43,850 nucleotides of DNA from Ilumatobacteraceae bacterium (GCA_016462185.1 JAEMTQ010000001.1:22360-66209), one strand, 5' to 3'; shown: positions 1 to 10,819, counted from the stretch's first letter. Program-made: numbers and translations. The notes: generated by a model not told the origin, from the sequence alone.

Positions 1-2
1 AT

Positions 3-3000
3 TTATTGCCGGCCGTGAAATTCTTGGAGTGACATCACACTGAAAGGTCGATTTCTTTGTTCGATCATTCCCTGCACCGCCGCAGTGGCTGCACTTAAAG
101 TTGTGACAACAGAAACTCGACAGTTGTTGGCTGCTTTGCGAATTGCTTCGCCATCACTTCTAGTGCCATACCCACGTGGAGTATTGATCACCAACGCGAT
201 TTCACCAGCCTCTATTAACTTGACCGCGTCATCAGCACCCTTGCCGTCTGACTTTCGCTCTGAGAACTTTCCGACAATGCGCGAAACTGTGCACCCATGT
301 TCGGTTAGAAATTTCGCGGTGCCAGTTGTAGCCGCAATCTGTAAACCCAGCGAAGTGAGACCGTTAACAACTTCAACACCGCCGCTCTTATCTCGATCGT
401 TCAACGACACGAATACCAAGCCGGTCTCGGGCAAGGTCGTGCCTGCCGCAAATTGTGCCTTGGCGAACGCTCGCGCAAACGAATCGTCAATACCCATGAC
501 TTCACCCGTCGACCGCATCTCAGGTCCGAGTGCGGTATCTACCTCAGAAAATCTATTGAATGGCAACACTGCTTCTTTGACTGAAACATGGCCACCTTTA
601 ACTTTTTCAGGCAACAGGCCTTCGCTTCGTAATTGCCCCAAAGTTGCGCCCATCATCACTCGACTTGCCACCTTGACTAGCTGAACACCCGTTGCTTTCG
701 CCACGAAAGGCACGGTTCGACTTGCACGCGGGTTCGCTTCGATCACATAAACCGTCGTGCCGGCAACGGCGAACTGCACGTTGATTAACCCGATCACGCT
801 TAATGCTCGAGCAATCTTGGTAATCGTGCTTTCTATTTCTTCAACTATTTGTTTTGACAAAGTAACTGGCGGAATTGTGCAAGCTGAGTCACCTGAATGA
901 ACTCCGGCTTGTTCGACGTGTTCCATCACACCGCCGATCAAGACTTCATCGGTTGCATCACGAATCGCATCTACATCAACTTCAATCGCGTCTTCTAAAA
1001 ATCGATCCACAAGTACGGGTCGTTCTGATGACAGCCCACCTTCTCGACCAAGCGAACCCGCCTGGTCCATCTCGAGCATCGCAGTTCGCAAGTGATCTTG
1101 ATCGTGGACTATCTGCATCGCTCGCCCACCCAAAACATAACTTGGGCGCACAAGAACTGGGTAGCCAATTCGGTTGGCGATTTCAATTGCTTGTTCGACA
1201 TTTCGCGCCGTTCCACCAGGTGGTTGAGCGATTGAGAGTGACTCACATAGCGCACTCCACTTTTCGCGATCTTCGGCGATATCAATGCTTTCACTATTGG
1301 TGCCAGCAATCAGGTTGCTCGGCAGTTGTGACGCCAATTTCAACGGTGTTTGACCACCAAGACCCACGATCACTTTCGGCGCAACACCTGATGACAGCGT
1401 CTCAGCCTCAATCACGTTCATTACGTCTTCGTATGTGAGCGGCTCAAAGTAAAGCTTGTCAGAAGTGTCGTAGTCAGTTGAAACAGTTTCTGGGTTGCAG
1501 TTCAACATGATCGTCTCGTAGCCAGCATCACGCAATGCAAAACTCGCGTGCACACAGCAATAGTCAAACTCAATGCCTTGGCCGATGCGGTTTGGGCCGC
1601 TTCCCAAGATGATCACAGATTCTTTGGTGGTCGCATGAATTTCTGACTCATCTTCATATGTTGAATAGTGATAAGGCGTCTGCGCAGAAAACTCGGCGCT
1701 ACATGTATCTACTGCTTTGTATGTTGGTCGAACCCCAGCTTTTAACCGAGCCGCACGAACCTCATGCTCGCTCTTGCCCCACAACCACGCCAACTGGGCG
1801 TCGGCAAAGCCCATTCTCTTGGCGCGAATCCAATCTGACTTCGACAACGAATCGGCGCTTGCCGTCGACAAGTGTTCGCGTTCTTCGACAATCGAAAGCA
1901 TCTGATCCAAAAACCATGGATCAAATTTGCAGTACTTCGCCACTTTTTCGATCGAAATCTTTCGTCGCAAACATTCGCCGATTTGAAAGATGCGTTCTGG
2001 TGTAGGAATCGCAATTTGGCTTAACAACTCGTCGTCAGAAAATTTGGCATAGCTCGTTTCGCCTGCGTCACAATTAAGCCCCATTCGCCCGATCTCCAAA
2101 GATCGCAGAGCCTTTTGCAAACTCTCGGTGAATGTGCGCCCAATCGCCATTGCCTCGCCCACACTTTGCATCTGCGTGCCGAGAACACCCGAGGTGCCAG
2201 GGAATTTCTCGAAAGCCCAACGCGGAATCTTGACTACTACATAGTCAATAGTTGGCTCGAAACTTGCAGGAGTCTTCTTGGTGATGTCGTTCGAGATTTC
2301 ATCCAGCGTGTAACCCACCGCCAACTTTGCGGCAATCTTGGCAATTGGAAAGCCAGTCGCTTTCGAGGCAAGCGCCGAGCTGCGAGACACTCTTGGATTC
2401 ATCTCGATGACAACCTGCTCGCCAGTCAATGGGTTTACCGCAAACTGAACGTTTGAGCCACCCGTTTCAACCCCTACCCGCCTGATGCACGCGAACGCAG
2501 CGTTACGCATTTTTTGATATTCAACATCCGACAAAGTCATTGCTGGTGCCACTGTTATCGAGTCGCCGGTGTGCACGCCCATCGCATCAACATTTTCAAT
2601 TGAGCAAATGATCACGCAGTTGTCGTTGCGATCGCGCATCACTTCGAGTTCGTACTCTTTCCATCCGACGATTGAAGTTTCGATCAGCACTTCAGAAATT
2701 GGGCTTGCAGCCAACCCATTGCTTACGACTGACACGAATTCTTCAGGAGTGTGCGCAATACCTGTGCCTCGACCGCCCAAAATGTAAGCAGGACGAATAA
2801 TCACCGGCAGCCCGATCTCTTTGATGATCTTCTGTGCTTCTGGCAACGAGTGAGCAATTCCTGATCGTGGCACGCTCAAACCGATTTCGATCATCGCTTC
2901 TTTGAATTTGCCCCGATCTTCGGCAGTCGCAATCGCTTCGGCGTTTGCACCAATTAATTCTGGCGTTCCGGGCACTCCTACTTTTCCTCGGGCGAAAAGT

Positions 3001-3302
3001 TCCATCGCCAAATTCAAAGCAGTCTGACCTCCTAAAGTTGGCAAAACTGCGTCGGGCTTTTCACGCTCGATAATTTTTTCAATAAAATCTGGCGTCAACG
3101 GTTCAATGTAAGTGCGGTCAGCAAAGTCAGGGTCGGTCATGATTGTCGCTGGATTCGAGTTCGCAAGAATCACCCTGTAACCCTCTTGTCGCAATACTCG
3201 ACACGCTTGAGTGCCCGAGTAGTCGAACTCGCAAGCCTGACCAATAACGATCGGCCCTGAACCTAAAACAAGAATCGACTTAATGTCGTTGCGTCTTGGC
3301 AC
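3..3302 (-). CDS. carB: Carbamoyl-phosphate synthase large subunit
   Basis: 1099 aa ORF, GTG start; N-term [34 protein letters not shown] and repeated second half [20 protein letters not shown] typical of CarB; follows carA with 1-nt overlap. Confidence 0.98.
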   Translation of the reverse strand: MPRRNDIKSILVLGSGPIVIGQACEFDYSGTQACRVLRQEGYRVILANSNPATIMTDPDFADRTYIEPLTPDFIEKIIEREKPDAVLPTLGGQTALNLAMELFARGKVGVPGTPELIGANAEAIATAEDRGKFKEAMIEIGLSVPRSGIAHSLPEAQKIIKEIGLPVIIRPAYILGGRGTGIAHTPEEFVSVVSNGLAASPISEVLIETSIVGWKEYELEVMRDRNDNCVIICSIENVDAMGVHTGDSITVAPAMTLSDVEYQKMRNAAFACIRRVGVETGGSNVQFAVNPLTGEQVVIEMNPRVSRSSALASKATGFPIAKIAAKLAVGYTLDEISNDITKKTPASFEPTIDYVVVKIPRWAFEKFPGTSGVLGTQMQSVGEAMAIGRTFTESLQKALRSLEIGRMGLNCDAGETSYAKFSDDELLSQIAIPTPERIFQIGECLRRKISIEKVAKYCKFDPWFLDQMLSIVEEREHLSTASADSLSKSDWIRAKRMGFADAQLAWLWGKSEHEVRAARLKAGVRPTYKAVDTCSAEFSAQTPYHYSTYEDESEIHATTKESVIILGSGPNRIGQGIEFDYCCVHASFALRDAGYETIMLNCNPETVSTDYDTSDKLYFEPLTYEDVMNVIEAETLSSGVAPKVIVGLGGQTPLKLASQLPSNLIAGTNSESIDIAEDREKWSALCESLSIAQPPGGTARNVEQAIEIANRIGYPVLVRPSYVLGGRAMQIVHDQDHLRTAMLEMDQAGSLGREGGLSSERPVLVDRFLEDAIEVDVDAIRDATDEVLIGGVMEHVEQAGVHSGDSACTIPPVTLSKQIVEEIESTITKIARALSVIGLINVQFAVAGTTVYVIEANPRASRTVPFVAKATGVQLVKVASRVMMGATLGQLRSEGLLPEKVKGGHVSVKEAVLPFNRFSEVDTALGPEMRSTGEVMGIDDSFARAFAKAQFAAGTTLPETGLVFVSLNDRDKSGGVEVVNGLTSLGLQIAATTGTAKFLTEHGCTVSRIVGKFSERKSDGKGADDAVKLIEAGEIALVINTPRGYGTRSDGEAIRKAANNCRVSVVTTLSAATAAVQGMIEQRNRPFSVMSLQEFHGRQ

Positions 3303-4402
3303 TACTTGGCTTCCATTCGAGCAACGAACTCAGCGAACAGATACCGACTGTCATGGGGACCTGGGCCAGCCTCAGGGTGATATTGAACGCTGAAGGCATT
3401 CGCGCCCAAGACGCGCATGCCTTCGTTTGTTTGATCGTTCAAGTTGATGTGTGTTACTTCTGCTTTGGTCGCCAGCGAATCAGCGTCTACACAGAAGTTG
3501 TGATTTTGGCTTGTGATTTCAACTGTCTTAGTTGCCAAATTTCTTACGGGATGATTCGCTCCATGATGACCGAACGGCAATTTAAATGTCTTGCCGCCAA
3601 GCGCCAGCGCCAAGAGTTGATGACCCAGACAGATACCAAATAGCGGCACTCCTGTGCCGAGGAGTTCACGAATTGTTTCAGGTGCACCATGAACCATCTC
3701 TGGATCTCCTGGACCATTCGAGAGAAAAATTCCGTCAGGCGCCATGGCTATAACTTCAGCCGCGCTTGTCGTGGCGGGCACAACTTGAACAGTTGCGAAT
3801 TCGCCAAGACAATTCAAGATCGTCGTCTTTATGCCAAAGTCAAAAGCAACTACTTTGAATTTTCCTGAGCCGTGAACGTAAGGCTTAGTTGTGGTGACTT
3901 GGGCGATCAAATTTTTGCCCGCTGTTCCCTTTTCGCTTTGCGCAGCTTTGTGTAATTCAGACTCGGTCGCCGTGCCAAAAGCACCTGGCATTGCCCCAGA
4001 GTCACGCAGAACTCTTGTAAGCCTTCGCGTGTCAATGCCGGCGATTCCCGAGATTTCGTTGCGCTTCAAGAACGAATCAAGCGAGTCATCGCTTCGCCAG
4101 TTACTACGACGTCGTGCCAGTTCGCGCACGATGACACCTCGAGCGAAAATTTTTGAAGACTCACTGTCGGCTGCGCTCGTGCCGTAGTTGCCGATGTGCG
4201 GAGTTGTAAAAGTTATTATCTGCCCCGCATATGACGGGTCGGTCAAAATTTCTTGATAACCAGAAAGCCCCGTATGAAATACAACCTCACCGCGGGCGAT
4301 AACCGGAGCCGAAATCTCCGAAGATCCTGCGCCAATTGCTTCGCCTTCGAAGACAGATCCGTCTTTCAGCACGAGCGCTGCAGACTTAATGTTGCGTGTC
4401 AT
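3302..4402 (-). CDS. carA: Carbamoyl-phosphate synthase small (glutaminase) subunit
   Basis: 366 aa; class I glutamine amidotransferase motif [17 protein letters not shown]-terminal [15 protein letters not shown]. Confidence 0.98.
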   Translation of the reverse strand: MTRNIKSAALVLKDGSVFEGEAIGAGSSEISAPVIARGEVVFHTGLSGYQEILTDPSYAGQIITFTTPHIGNYGTSAADSESSKIFARGVIVRELARRRSNWRSDDSLDSFLKRNEISGIAGIDTRRLTRVLRDSGAMPGAFGTATESELHKAAQSEKGTAGKNLIAQVTTTKPYVHGSGKFKVVAFDFGIKTTILNCLGEFATVQVVPATTSAAEVIAMAPDGIFLSNGPGDPEMVHGAPETIRELLGTGVPLFGICLGHQLLALALGGKTFKLPFGHHGANHPVRNLATKTVEITSQNHNFCVDADSLATKAEVTHINLNDQTNEGMRVLGANAFSVQYHPEAGPGPHDSRYLFAEFVARMEAK

Positions 4403-5679
4403 TTTTGTGCTTGACCGTCAATCACTGTTGCTGTTCCTTTGAAAATTGTGTGGCGAACCCGACCTCGAAGTGTCTTACCTGCATACGGAGTATTCGTACT
4501 CTTGCTTGCAAGACGATCGGGATCAACGCTCCAAGTTAGTTCAGGATCAAATACGCAGAGGTTTGCATTTGCCCCCGCGACAACATCCAGACCATGCGTG
4601 CTGCCAATTCGCGCAATTTTCGCTGGGTTCCAACTCATTAAGGCGACTACATCTCGAATCTCACACATGCCTTCGGCCAGAACCACACCCAGTGCTGTTT
4701 CAAGTCCCAACATTCCTGGCGGCGCCAGATCTAACGACATTTCTTTGTCTCGACGTGGGTGTGGCGCGTGATCGGTGGCGATCGCATCAATCGTGCCATC
4801 CCGCAAACCATCTTTCAGCGCTCGGATATCTTCAGCAGACCGCAGAGGTGGATTCACTTTGTAAACAGAATCATAAGAAGCGAGCAACTCTTGGGTCAAA
4901 GACAAGTGGTGTGGCGTCACTTCGGCGGTTATCGGTAATCCGTCTCGCTTTGCGGCCCGCACCAGTTCAACACTGCGCTTTGTTGAGAGATGCAAAAAAT
5001 GCATCGACGCACCAGTGATTCGCACGAGTTCAATGTCGCGAAAAACCATCAACTCTTCGGCAATCGCGGGCCAACCAGGCAAACCTAGATCTGTGCAGCA
5101 ACTGCACTCATTCATGACCGCACCCTTTGTAAGTTCTGCGACTTCACAGTGTTGAGCCAACGTGACACCCAAACCTCGGGCGTATTCAAGTGCGCGTCGC
5201 ATCAACGCTGCGTCTTGCACTCCGTTTCCATCATCTGTAAAAAGAGTTACTCCAGCCAAAGACAACTCTGCCATCGGCGCAAGTGACTCTCCTTGACGGC
5301 CGAGAGTTATGCAACCACTTGGCACAACATCAACAAGCCCGGCTCTCTTACCCTGCTCGCGCACAAAATCAATTACTGCAACAGAGTCTTGGGGCGGGTC
5401 GGTGTTCGGCATAGCAACAAGGGCCGTGTATCCACCAAGTGCACCTGCTCGACTACCGGTTTCAATAGTTTCGGCTTCTTCTTTTCCGGGCTCTCGCAAG
5501 TGTGCGTGCAAGTCGACGAATCCGCTTGAGACAATGCAACCAGATGCATCTAGTTGTAAATCTCCCTTCAGGTTTTTAGCGACTTCAACAACAAAACCAT
5601 TTTCTATTTTCACGTCGGCGACTTGTTGAGACTCTCTATTTACGACGGTTGCGCCCTTAATCACAATCGACTGACTCAT
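4399..5679 (-). CDS. pyrC: Dihydroorotase
   Basis: 426 aa; DLHAHLREPG metal motif, TDHAPH motif; ATGA overlap with carA. Confidence 0.97.
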   Translation of the reverse strand: MSQSIVIKGATVVNRESQQVADVKIENGFVVEVAKNLKGDLQLDASGCIVSSGFVDLHAHLREPGKEEAETIETGSRAGALGGYTALVAMPNTDPPQDSVAVIDFVREQGKRAGLVDVVPSGCITLGRQGESLAPMAELSLAGVTLFTDDGNGVQDAALMRRALEYARGLGVTLAQHCEVAELTKGAVMNECSCCTDLGLPGWPAIAEELMVFRDIELVRITGASMHFLHLSTKRSVELVRAAKRDGLPITAEVTPHHLSLTQELLASYDSVYKVNPPLRSAEDIRALKDGLRDGTIDAIATDHAPHPRRDKEMSLDLAPPGMLGLETALGVVLAEGMCEIRDVVALMSWNPAKIARIGSTHGLDVVAGANANLCVFDPELTWSVDPDRLASKSTNTPYAGKTLRGRVRHTIFKGTATVIDGQAQK

Positions 5680-6611
5680 GCTTGACCTCCAAGGTTTGAT
5701 CCGCTTCCCAGAAGTTCAAACAAAACCGCCATGCGCACCGATACACCGTTTGCAACTTGACGATGAATCAAAGAATTTTTTACATCTGACGGATCAATTT
5801 GCATTTCGACGCCTCGATTCATCGGTCCAGGATGCATCACAATCGCATCTGACTTGAGCGCCAAGACTCGTTTGTGTGTGAGCCCATATTGCTCGCTGTA
5901 CTCGCGCAAAGTCGGCACGTGACCTTGAGCCATGCGCTCGCTTTGTAGTCGCAACATATACAACACATCGGTTTGACCGATGACTTCATCGAGTTTGTGG
6001 GCCACAGTTACGGGCCAGTGTGAAACATCTGGTGGAAGCAAAGTGGGTGGAGCCACCAGAGTTACTTTTGCTCCAAGCAGTGAAAAAGCTTGAATGTTGC
6101 TTCGCGCCACGCGTGAGTGCTTGATATCGCCCACTATCGCAATTTTCATTCCGGCAAAACTTTGTGCGTGGGTCGCTTCGCGAATTGTGTAGCAATCAAC
6201 CAGCGCTTGAGTTGGGTGTTGGTGCGCTCCGTCTCCGGCATTGATTATTGAAGCAGTTGTCCATTGGCTTATTTGCCATGGAATCCCCACCGACTTGTGC
6301 CGCACCACGAATGCATCTACACCCATGTCGGTGATCGTCGCCACGGTGTCGCGTAAAGATTCTCCTTTATTGACACTTGATGTTGAAACGTTGAAAGTCA
6401 TAGTGTCGGCCGAGAGTCGTTTGGCTGCAGTTTCAAAACTGAGCCTCGTTCGAGTTGAATCTTCGAAAAACAAACTCGCCACGGTTCGCCCACGAAGCGC
6501 TGGCACTTTTGGAACAGGGCGTTGGTTGATCTCTGCCATGTGGTCTGTCAGTTGCAAAAGACCAGTCAAGCCGTCGAGGCCCAATTCATCGATTGAACGA
6601 AGGTGCTTCAC
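5676..6611 (-). CDS. pyrB: Aspartate carbamoyltransferase catalytic subunit
   Basis: 311 aa; FFEDSTRTRLSFETAAKRL and HPTQAL motifs; operon context. Confidence 0.97.
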   Translation of the reverse strand: MKHLRSIDELGLDGLTGLLQLTDHMAEINQRPVPKVPALRGRTVASLFFEDSTRTRLSFETAAKRLSADTMTFNVSTSSVNKGESLRDTVATITDMGVDAFVVRHKSVGIPWQISQWTTASIINAGDGAHQHPTQALVDCYTIREATHAQSFAGMKIAIVGDIKHSRVARSNIQAFSLLGAKVTLVAPPTLLPPDVSHWPVTVAHKLDEVIGQTDVLYMLRLQSERMAQGHVPTLREYSEQYGLTHKRVLALKSDAIVMHPGPMNRGVEMQIDPSDVKNSLIHRQVANGVSVRMAVLFELLGSGSNLGGQA

Positions 6612-7159
6612 TTGCCCACCTCCGAATGTGGCGCAACAAAGACACCAGCGGCGGTTGCCGAAACTTCATCTTTGTTATGAGTCGGTAGGTTTTTTCCGAC
6701 GAAGTCTGGTCGAATTGGCAATTCGCGATGTCCTCGATCTACAAGAACGGCGAGTTGCACAGCGCGAGGCCGGCCATAATTATTTAGACCTTCCATCGCC
6801 GCACGCACGGTGCGACCCGTATACAAAACATCGTCAACCAAGACGACTGTCGCCCCTGAAAGATCAAACGGAATATTGCTGATCGCGCCAAGCGAAACAG
6901 GTCTGAGTCCAATGTCATCGCGATGCAAACTGACATCTAAAGCGCCGACCGGTACGGCTACTGATGTTTCAATTTTGTTTATCTGCTCGGTGATTGCTTC
7001 GGCAATCCAAACGCCGCCGCGTTGCAACCCAACGATTGCTAGACCTTCAACGCCATGATTGCGCTCAACAATTTCGTGGGCAATTCGAACAATTGCGCGA
7101 CTCACATCGGCCGCAGTCATCGCTTCACGCGACGAGTTGATACTCGCAGACTTACTCAT
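6608..7159 (-). CDS. pyrR: Bifunctional pyr operon regulator / uracil phosphoribosyltransferase PyrR
   Basis: 183 aa; PRPP motif VVLVDDVLYTGRTVRAAM; first gene of the pyr operon; GGAGGAG Shine-Dalgarno 5 nt before ATG. Confidence 0.97.
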   Translation of the reverse strand: MSKSASINSSREAMTAADVSRAIVRIAHEIVERNHGVEGLAIVGLQRGGVWIAEAITEQINKIETSVAVPVGALDVSLHRDDIGLRPVSLGAISNIPFDLSGATVVLVDDVLYTGRTVRAAMEGLNNYGRPRAVQLAVLVDRGHRELPIRPDFVGKNLPTHNKDEVSATAAGVFVAPHSEVGK

Positions 7160-7169
7160 TAGTTCTCCT

Positions 7170-7200
7170 CCGTTCGAGCCTCACAGGACTCAATTGACGG
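7170..7200 (-). promoter_or_regulatory. Candidate PyrR-binding RNA hairpin in the pyrR 5' leader overlapping the Shine-Dalgarno
   Basis: Minus-strand RNA CCGU-CAA-UUGAG-U-CC-UGUGA-GG-CUCGA-ACGG: paired arms with a 5'-side CAA bulge; loop AGUCCUGUGAGGCU (7177-7190) fits the PyrR binding consensus ARUCCNGNGAGGYU at every position; 3' arm shares GG with the GGAGGAG SD (7165-7171). Confidence 0.85.
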
Positions 7201-7220
7201 TTGATTAAAATTTCAACATC

Positions 7221-7229
7221 AATATAGCA
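7221..7229 (-). promoter_or_regulatory. Candidate extended -10 promoter element for pyrR
   Basis: Minus strand TGcTATATT in the 89-bp gap between DUF2079 stop and pyrR; transcription would begin shortly before the hairpin; no well spaced -35 found. Confidence 0.4.
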
Positions 7230-7248
7230 GCCAACGAGCTACCCAAGA

Positions 7249-8709
7249 TCATTTGGCAATCTGCTGATACACCACCCACCAAGAATTGGCATACGTGATC
7301 TCATACCGCGATGAAAAACCCGACCACACTTGCGCCATCTGTTCGTCCATGTTTTTGGGCAAGATCACGTATTCAATCTCGTCAACAAACGACAGCACGT
7401 CACCTTGGGCAAAAGCATCTAAACCATAAAGTGACCGTTTAAACGGAACCGGAAATGAATAGATTCGCTCTCGTCGAGCAATTTGTGCAGTCAACGGATG
7501 ATAAGCACTGACTATTGCATCGTTCGGCACTTTATCTAATGCTTCAGTAGCGGCGGCAACCATCGGATGTCTCGAACCGTTGTAAGTAATGTCGGTTCGT
7601 GTGCCAGGCAACGGTGCCCACATGAAGGCCGAAAAAAGACTTGTCGCCGCACAAACACCAACCAGAATCGTTCGATATTTTGCCGAAACTCGTGCAATTG
7701 CAAAAACTGAACCGAAAACCAAAATAGGCACGATTACAAACGAGTAGTGATACTCAATGTGAAACTGATACCAAAAAGTGCTCAGAATATTTGCGCCGAT
7801 AACCAAAATTGCGATTACTGCAACTTCAGGAAATAGAAAAAATACAAATGCCACTGGCAGCGCCATTTGCAACAAATAATACGGTCTCGACTCACTGAGC
7901 AGATACGAACCGAGCTTGCCCGGGTCAGTAAACATAGTTTTAACCAAGCCTGATACGCCGTCAAAAGGAATCCGCCAACTGTTTCTGAAATTCACACCAT
8001 TGATTCCTTTTTGGATGCCAAACATTGCCAAGATCATGTACCAAAACGAAACAAGCACAGTCAGCAGCCCGATCTTTCGATTTTGTCTGATTGCGATCCA
8101 AACCCCAAGTGGAACGACAACGAGAGCTACGTCCTCTTTTACAAGCAACGACAACAGGGTTGCAAAGAAATAGAGTCGCCATCTCTTTTCGAGCGCTGCG
8201 TATAGTGCGACACCTACGAACAAACCCAAAAAAGAGTCGGGATGATAATTTTCTAGGCCAATCCAAATTGTTGCCGGGTGAATCAGATAAACAACTGCGA
8301 AGACAGTTGCAAAGATCTCACTCTCGAGTTTTCTACGCGTATAGAAAAACACAGGTATCGCCCCTGCACAAATAACAAGAGCCTGCACCACGAACAAAAA
8401 TGAAGTCGAACCAACCAGCCAGTAGAAAGGCACGAGAAATATCAAAATGAAACTCGTATGGTCACCGATTAGATTTCGGCCCATCAGCGTCACAAACGGA
8501 CTCTTGAATTGCGACATCAGCCAAATGCCCTGGTCATAAAGACCAAAGTCATACGCCGAGGTATTTAAACCACGGTGAAGCTCCACACTCATCGCCGCCA
8601 GATATAAAAAGACAAGACTTATTGCAGACATTGTTACGGTTTGCCAGACAGTTATCTGCGTGACGCGATACCGAAGATTGCCCCAAAACTGTTTCGTAAT
8701 TTTCGCCAT
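7249..8709 (-). CDS. DUF2079 family polytopic membrane protein
   Basis: 486 aa, many hydrophobic helices; N-term SAYDFGLYDQGIWLMSQF..PFVTLMGRNLIGDHTSFIL characteristic of DUF2079. Confidence 0.85.
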   Translation of the reverse strand: MAKITKQFWGNLRYRVTQITVWQTVTMSAISLVFLYLAAMSVELHRGLNTSAYDFGLYDQGIWLMSQFKSPFVTLMGRNLIGDHTSFILIFLVPFYWLVGSTSFLFVVQALVICAGAIPVFFYTRRKLESEIFATVFAVVYLIHPATIWIGLENYHPDSFLGLFVGVALYAALEKRWRLYFFATLLSLLVKEDVALVVVPLGVWIAIRQNRKIGLLTVLVSFWYMILAMFGIQKGINGVNFRNSWRIPFDGVSGLVKTMFTDPGKLGSYLLSESRPYYLLQMALPVAFVFFLFPEVAVIAILVIGANILSTFWYQFHIEYHYSFVIVPILVFGSVFAIARVSAKYRTILVGVCAATSLFSAFMWAPLPGTRTDITYNGSRHPMVAAATEALDKVPNDAIVSAYHPLTAQIARRERIYSFPVPFKRSLYGLDAFAQGDVLSFVDEIEYVILPKNMDEQMAQVWSGFSSRYEITYANSWWVVYQQIAK

Positions 8710-8733
8710 TTCTTTAAAACAACTTTAAATCTC

Positions 8734-9153
8734 TTAGACGCGAACTCGCTTCGCGATCGCAGAAAGCATTCCGTTGACGTATTTACCAGACTCCTCTGTA
8801 GAAAATCTCTTTGCCAACTCAACCGCCTCATTGATCACAACTGCAACTGGCACATCGGCGCGCACTATCAATTCGTAGATTGCCAGGCGCAAAATGTTGC
8901 GATCAATCGCAGGAATTCGCTGAATTGTCCAAGTATGCGAAAACTCTGAGATCAACTCGTCTGTCTCTTCGCGTTTCAACTCGACACCGTTCGCCAACTC
9001 GGCCACAAGATCATCTACTGGCAGAATTTGTGCCTTGATCACTTCGCTTACGGCGATGCTGCGTGACTCTGCCTCGTATAAAAAGTGGACGGCACGTTCG
9101 CGAGCCGAACTTCGAATGTCGTCCCCGACTTTGCTTCTGCGGGGTTGTGGCAT
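8734..9153 (-). CDS. nusB: Transcription antitermination factor NusB
   Basis: 139 aa; RERAVHFLYEAE, DRNILRLAIYEL, VPVAVVINEAVELAKRFSTEESGKYVNGMLSAI. Confidence 0.96.
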   Translation of the reverse strand: MPQPRRSKVGDDIRSSARERAVHFLYEAESRSIAVSEVIKAQILPVDDLVAELANGVELKREETDELISEFSHTWTIQRIPAIDRNILRLAIYELIVRADVPVAVVINEAVELAKRFSTEESGKYVNGMLSAIAKRVRV

Positions 9154-9716
9154 CAGACTCTCGTTATATAGTCGCCTGAGCGAGTATCGACCTTGACCCG
9201 GTCGCCAATATTTACAAAAAGTGGAACCTGAATAACTTTGCCGGTTTCCAAAGTTGCGGGTTTACGTGCACCTGAAACGCGATCACCTTGAATGCCGGGT
9301 TCTGTCAAAGCAATATTCAATTCAACAGTTACCGCAATTTCTACGCTGACAATTTCGTCTCGGTATTGCGCAATAATCGCCTTCGATCCTTCAACCAAAT
9401 AATCTGAAGCTTCACCAAGTGCTCGCGGTGAAATATTTATTTGGTCGTATGACTCGGTGTCCATGAACACGAAGTCATCTCCTTCTTTGTACAAAAACTG
9501 CATATCGGCGCGATCTAAAATCGCCTGCTCTACGCGAATACCGGCGTTGAATGTTCGCTCCAAAATGTTGCCCGTGCGCAAATTTCGCAGTTTCGTTCGA
9601 ACGAATGCCCCACCCTTGCCTGGCTTTACGTGTTGAAAATCGACAACAGTGAACAAACCACTGTCAATCTCGAGCGTGATTCCGTTCTTTAGGTCGTTGG
9701 TTGTAATTGCAGGCAC
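9153..9716 (-). CDS. efp: Translation elongation factor P
   Basis: 187 aa, GTG start; TTNDLKNGITLEID..FQHVKPGKGGAFVRTKLRNLRTG. Confidence 0.97.
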   Translation of the reverse strand: MPAITTNDLKNGITLEIDSGLFTVVDFQHVKPGKGGAFVRTKLRNLRTGNILERTFNAGIRVEQAILDRADMQFLYKEGDDFVFMDTESYDQINISPRALGEASDYLVEGSKAIIAQYRDEIVSVEIAVTVELNIALTEPGIQGDRVSGARKPATLETGKVIQVPLFVNIGDRVKVDTRSGDYITRV

Positions 9717-10819
9717 TGTCGATCCTTTTTGCTTGATGTAAGAATTCGGCAGCCACTTTGCGTAACGACGACTAAGTCTTCAATTCGCACGCCACCGAGC
9801 CCTTCACGATAGACGCCAGGCTCGACAGTTACTACTTCGCCAACTTCAAGCGGTTCGGCAAAACCAGTTCTTACCCATGGCATCTCATGTATCTGTAGCC
9901 CAACACCGTGTCCGGTGCTGTGCGTAAATTCGTTTGCAAAGCCCGCCTCGGCAATGAAGTCGCGACAAGTTTTATCTACATCTTGTGCCAAGACTCCTGC
10001 ACGAACGGCGGCGAGTCCGAGAAGTTGCGACTGGCTTACGACATCGTGCATCTCACTCAAAATCGGATCTACATCGCCGATCAGGTACGTGCGAGTCATA
10101 TCTGAGTGATAACCATCTACAAGTCCGCCCACATCGATGACCACGCTGTCACCAGTTTCAATGCGACGGCTCACTGGTCGATGGTGAGGCCGAGCGGCAT
10201 TAGGTCCACTTGCCACGATCGTGTCGTAACTTGTGAACTCTGCCCCGTAACGGCGCATCCGATAATCAAGTTCGTCGCGAATATCTCGTTCAGTCAGACC
10301 TTGCGAAAGCATTGGCACAACTTCTTCAAGTGCACGGTCGGTTGCTAGCGCCGCCAACTGCATTCTCTCGATTTCAGGTTCTGTCTTGCGCCTGCGCAAC
10401 TTCGGAACTATCGGCTTAATTTTGCGCAATTCGGTTTGCAATTGCTCGGTCATTGCCTCGTGCTGACTAACGGTCATTTCTGCTGGGTCAAAGCCAATTG
10501 ATTTCAGAGACTTGGTGGCAGATCCGAGCGCTTCGCGAAGTGCTACGGCACTTCGGCCCTCAATGACACTGCAGTTTGCGCCCGAAAATTTAAGTTGTTC
10601 ACGTGCTTGGTCGCCATAGCGACCATCAACAACCAAGACCATGTCGTCAGGTCGAACAATCAGAGTTCCTGCCGAACCAGTAAATCCGGTTAGCCAACGA
10701 ATGTTGTTTAAATCAGTCACAAGCAAACCGCTACCGACTGGTGCGTCGCTCTTTTGCAATTCATCACGCACGAACTTGTCGCGACCCGAAACAACTAATG
10801 GCGAAAGAGATTGAACCAT
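9689..10819 (-). CDS. M24 family aminopeptidase P / Xaa-Pro dipeptidase
   Basis: Start set at MVQSLSPLVVSGRD (ATG 10817-10819) rather than the longer ORF, whose extension overlaps aroQ; M24 motifs HSTGHGVGLQIHE and VEPGVY, VIDVGGLVDGYHSDMTRT. Confidence 0.92.
   Translation of the reverse strand: MVQSLSPLVVSGRDKFVRDELQKSDAPVGSGLLVTDLNNIRWLTGFTGSAGTLIVRPDDMVLVVDGRYGDQAREQLKFSGANCSVIEGRSAVALREALGSATKSLKSIGFDPAEMTVSQHEAMTEQLQTELRKIKPIVPKLRRRKTEPEIERMQLAALATDRALEEVVPMLSQGLTERDIRDELDYRMRRYGAEFTSYDTIVASGPNAARPHHRPVSRRIETGDSVVIDVGGLVDGYHSDMTRTYLIGDVDPILSEMHDVVSQSQLLGLAAVRAGVLAQDVDKTCRDFIAEAGFANEFTHSTGHGVGLQIHEMPWVRTGFAEPLEVGEVVTVEPGVYREGLGGVRIEDLVVVTQSGCRILTSSKKDRQCLQLQPTT

Noticed and set aside
85-684. 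199-aa + strand ORF antisense to carB
   Set aside because: Lies fully within the unambiguous carB gene; no domain signal
875-1438. 187-aa + strand ORF antisense to carB
   Set aside because: Shadow ORF with biased composition inside carB
6241-6882. 213-aa + strand ORF across pyrB/pyrR
   Set aside because: Antisense to two clear genes; no protein-like features or RBS evidence
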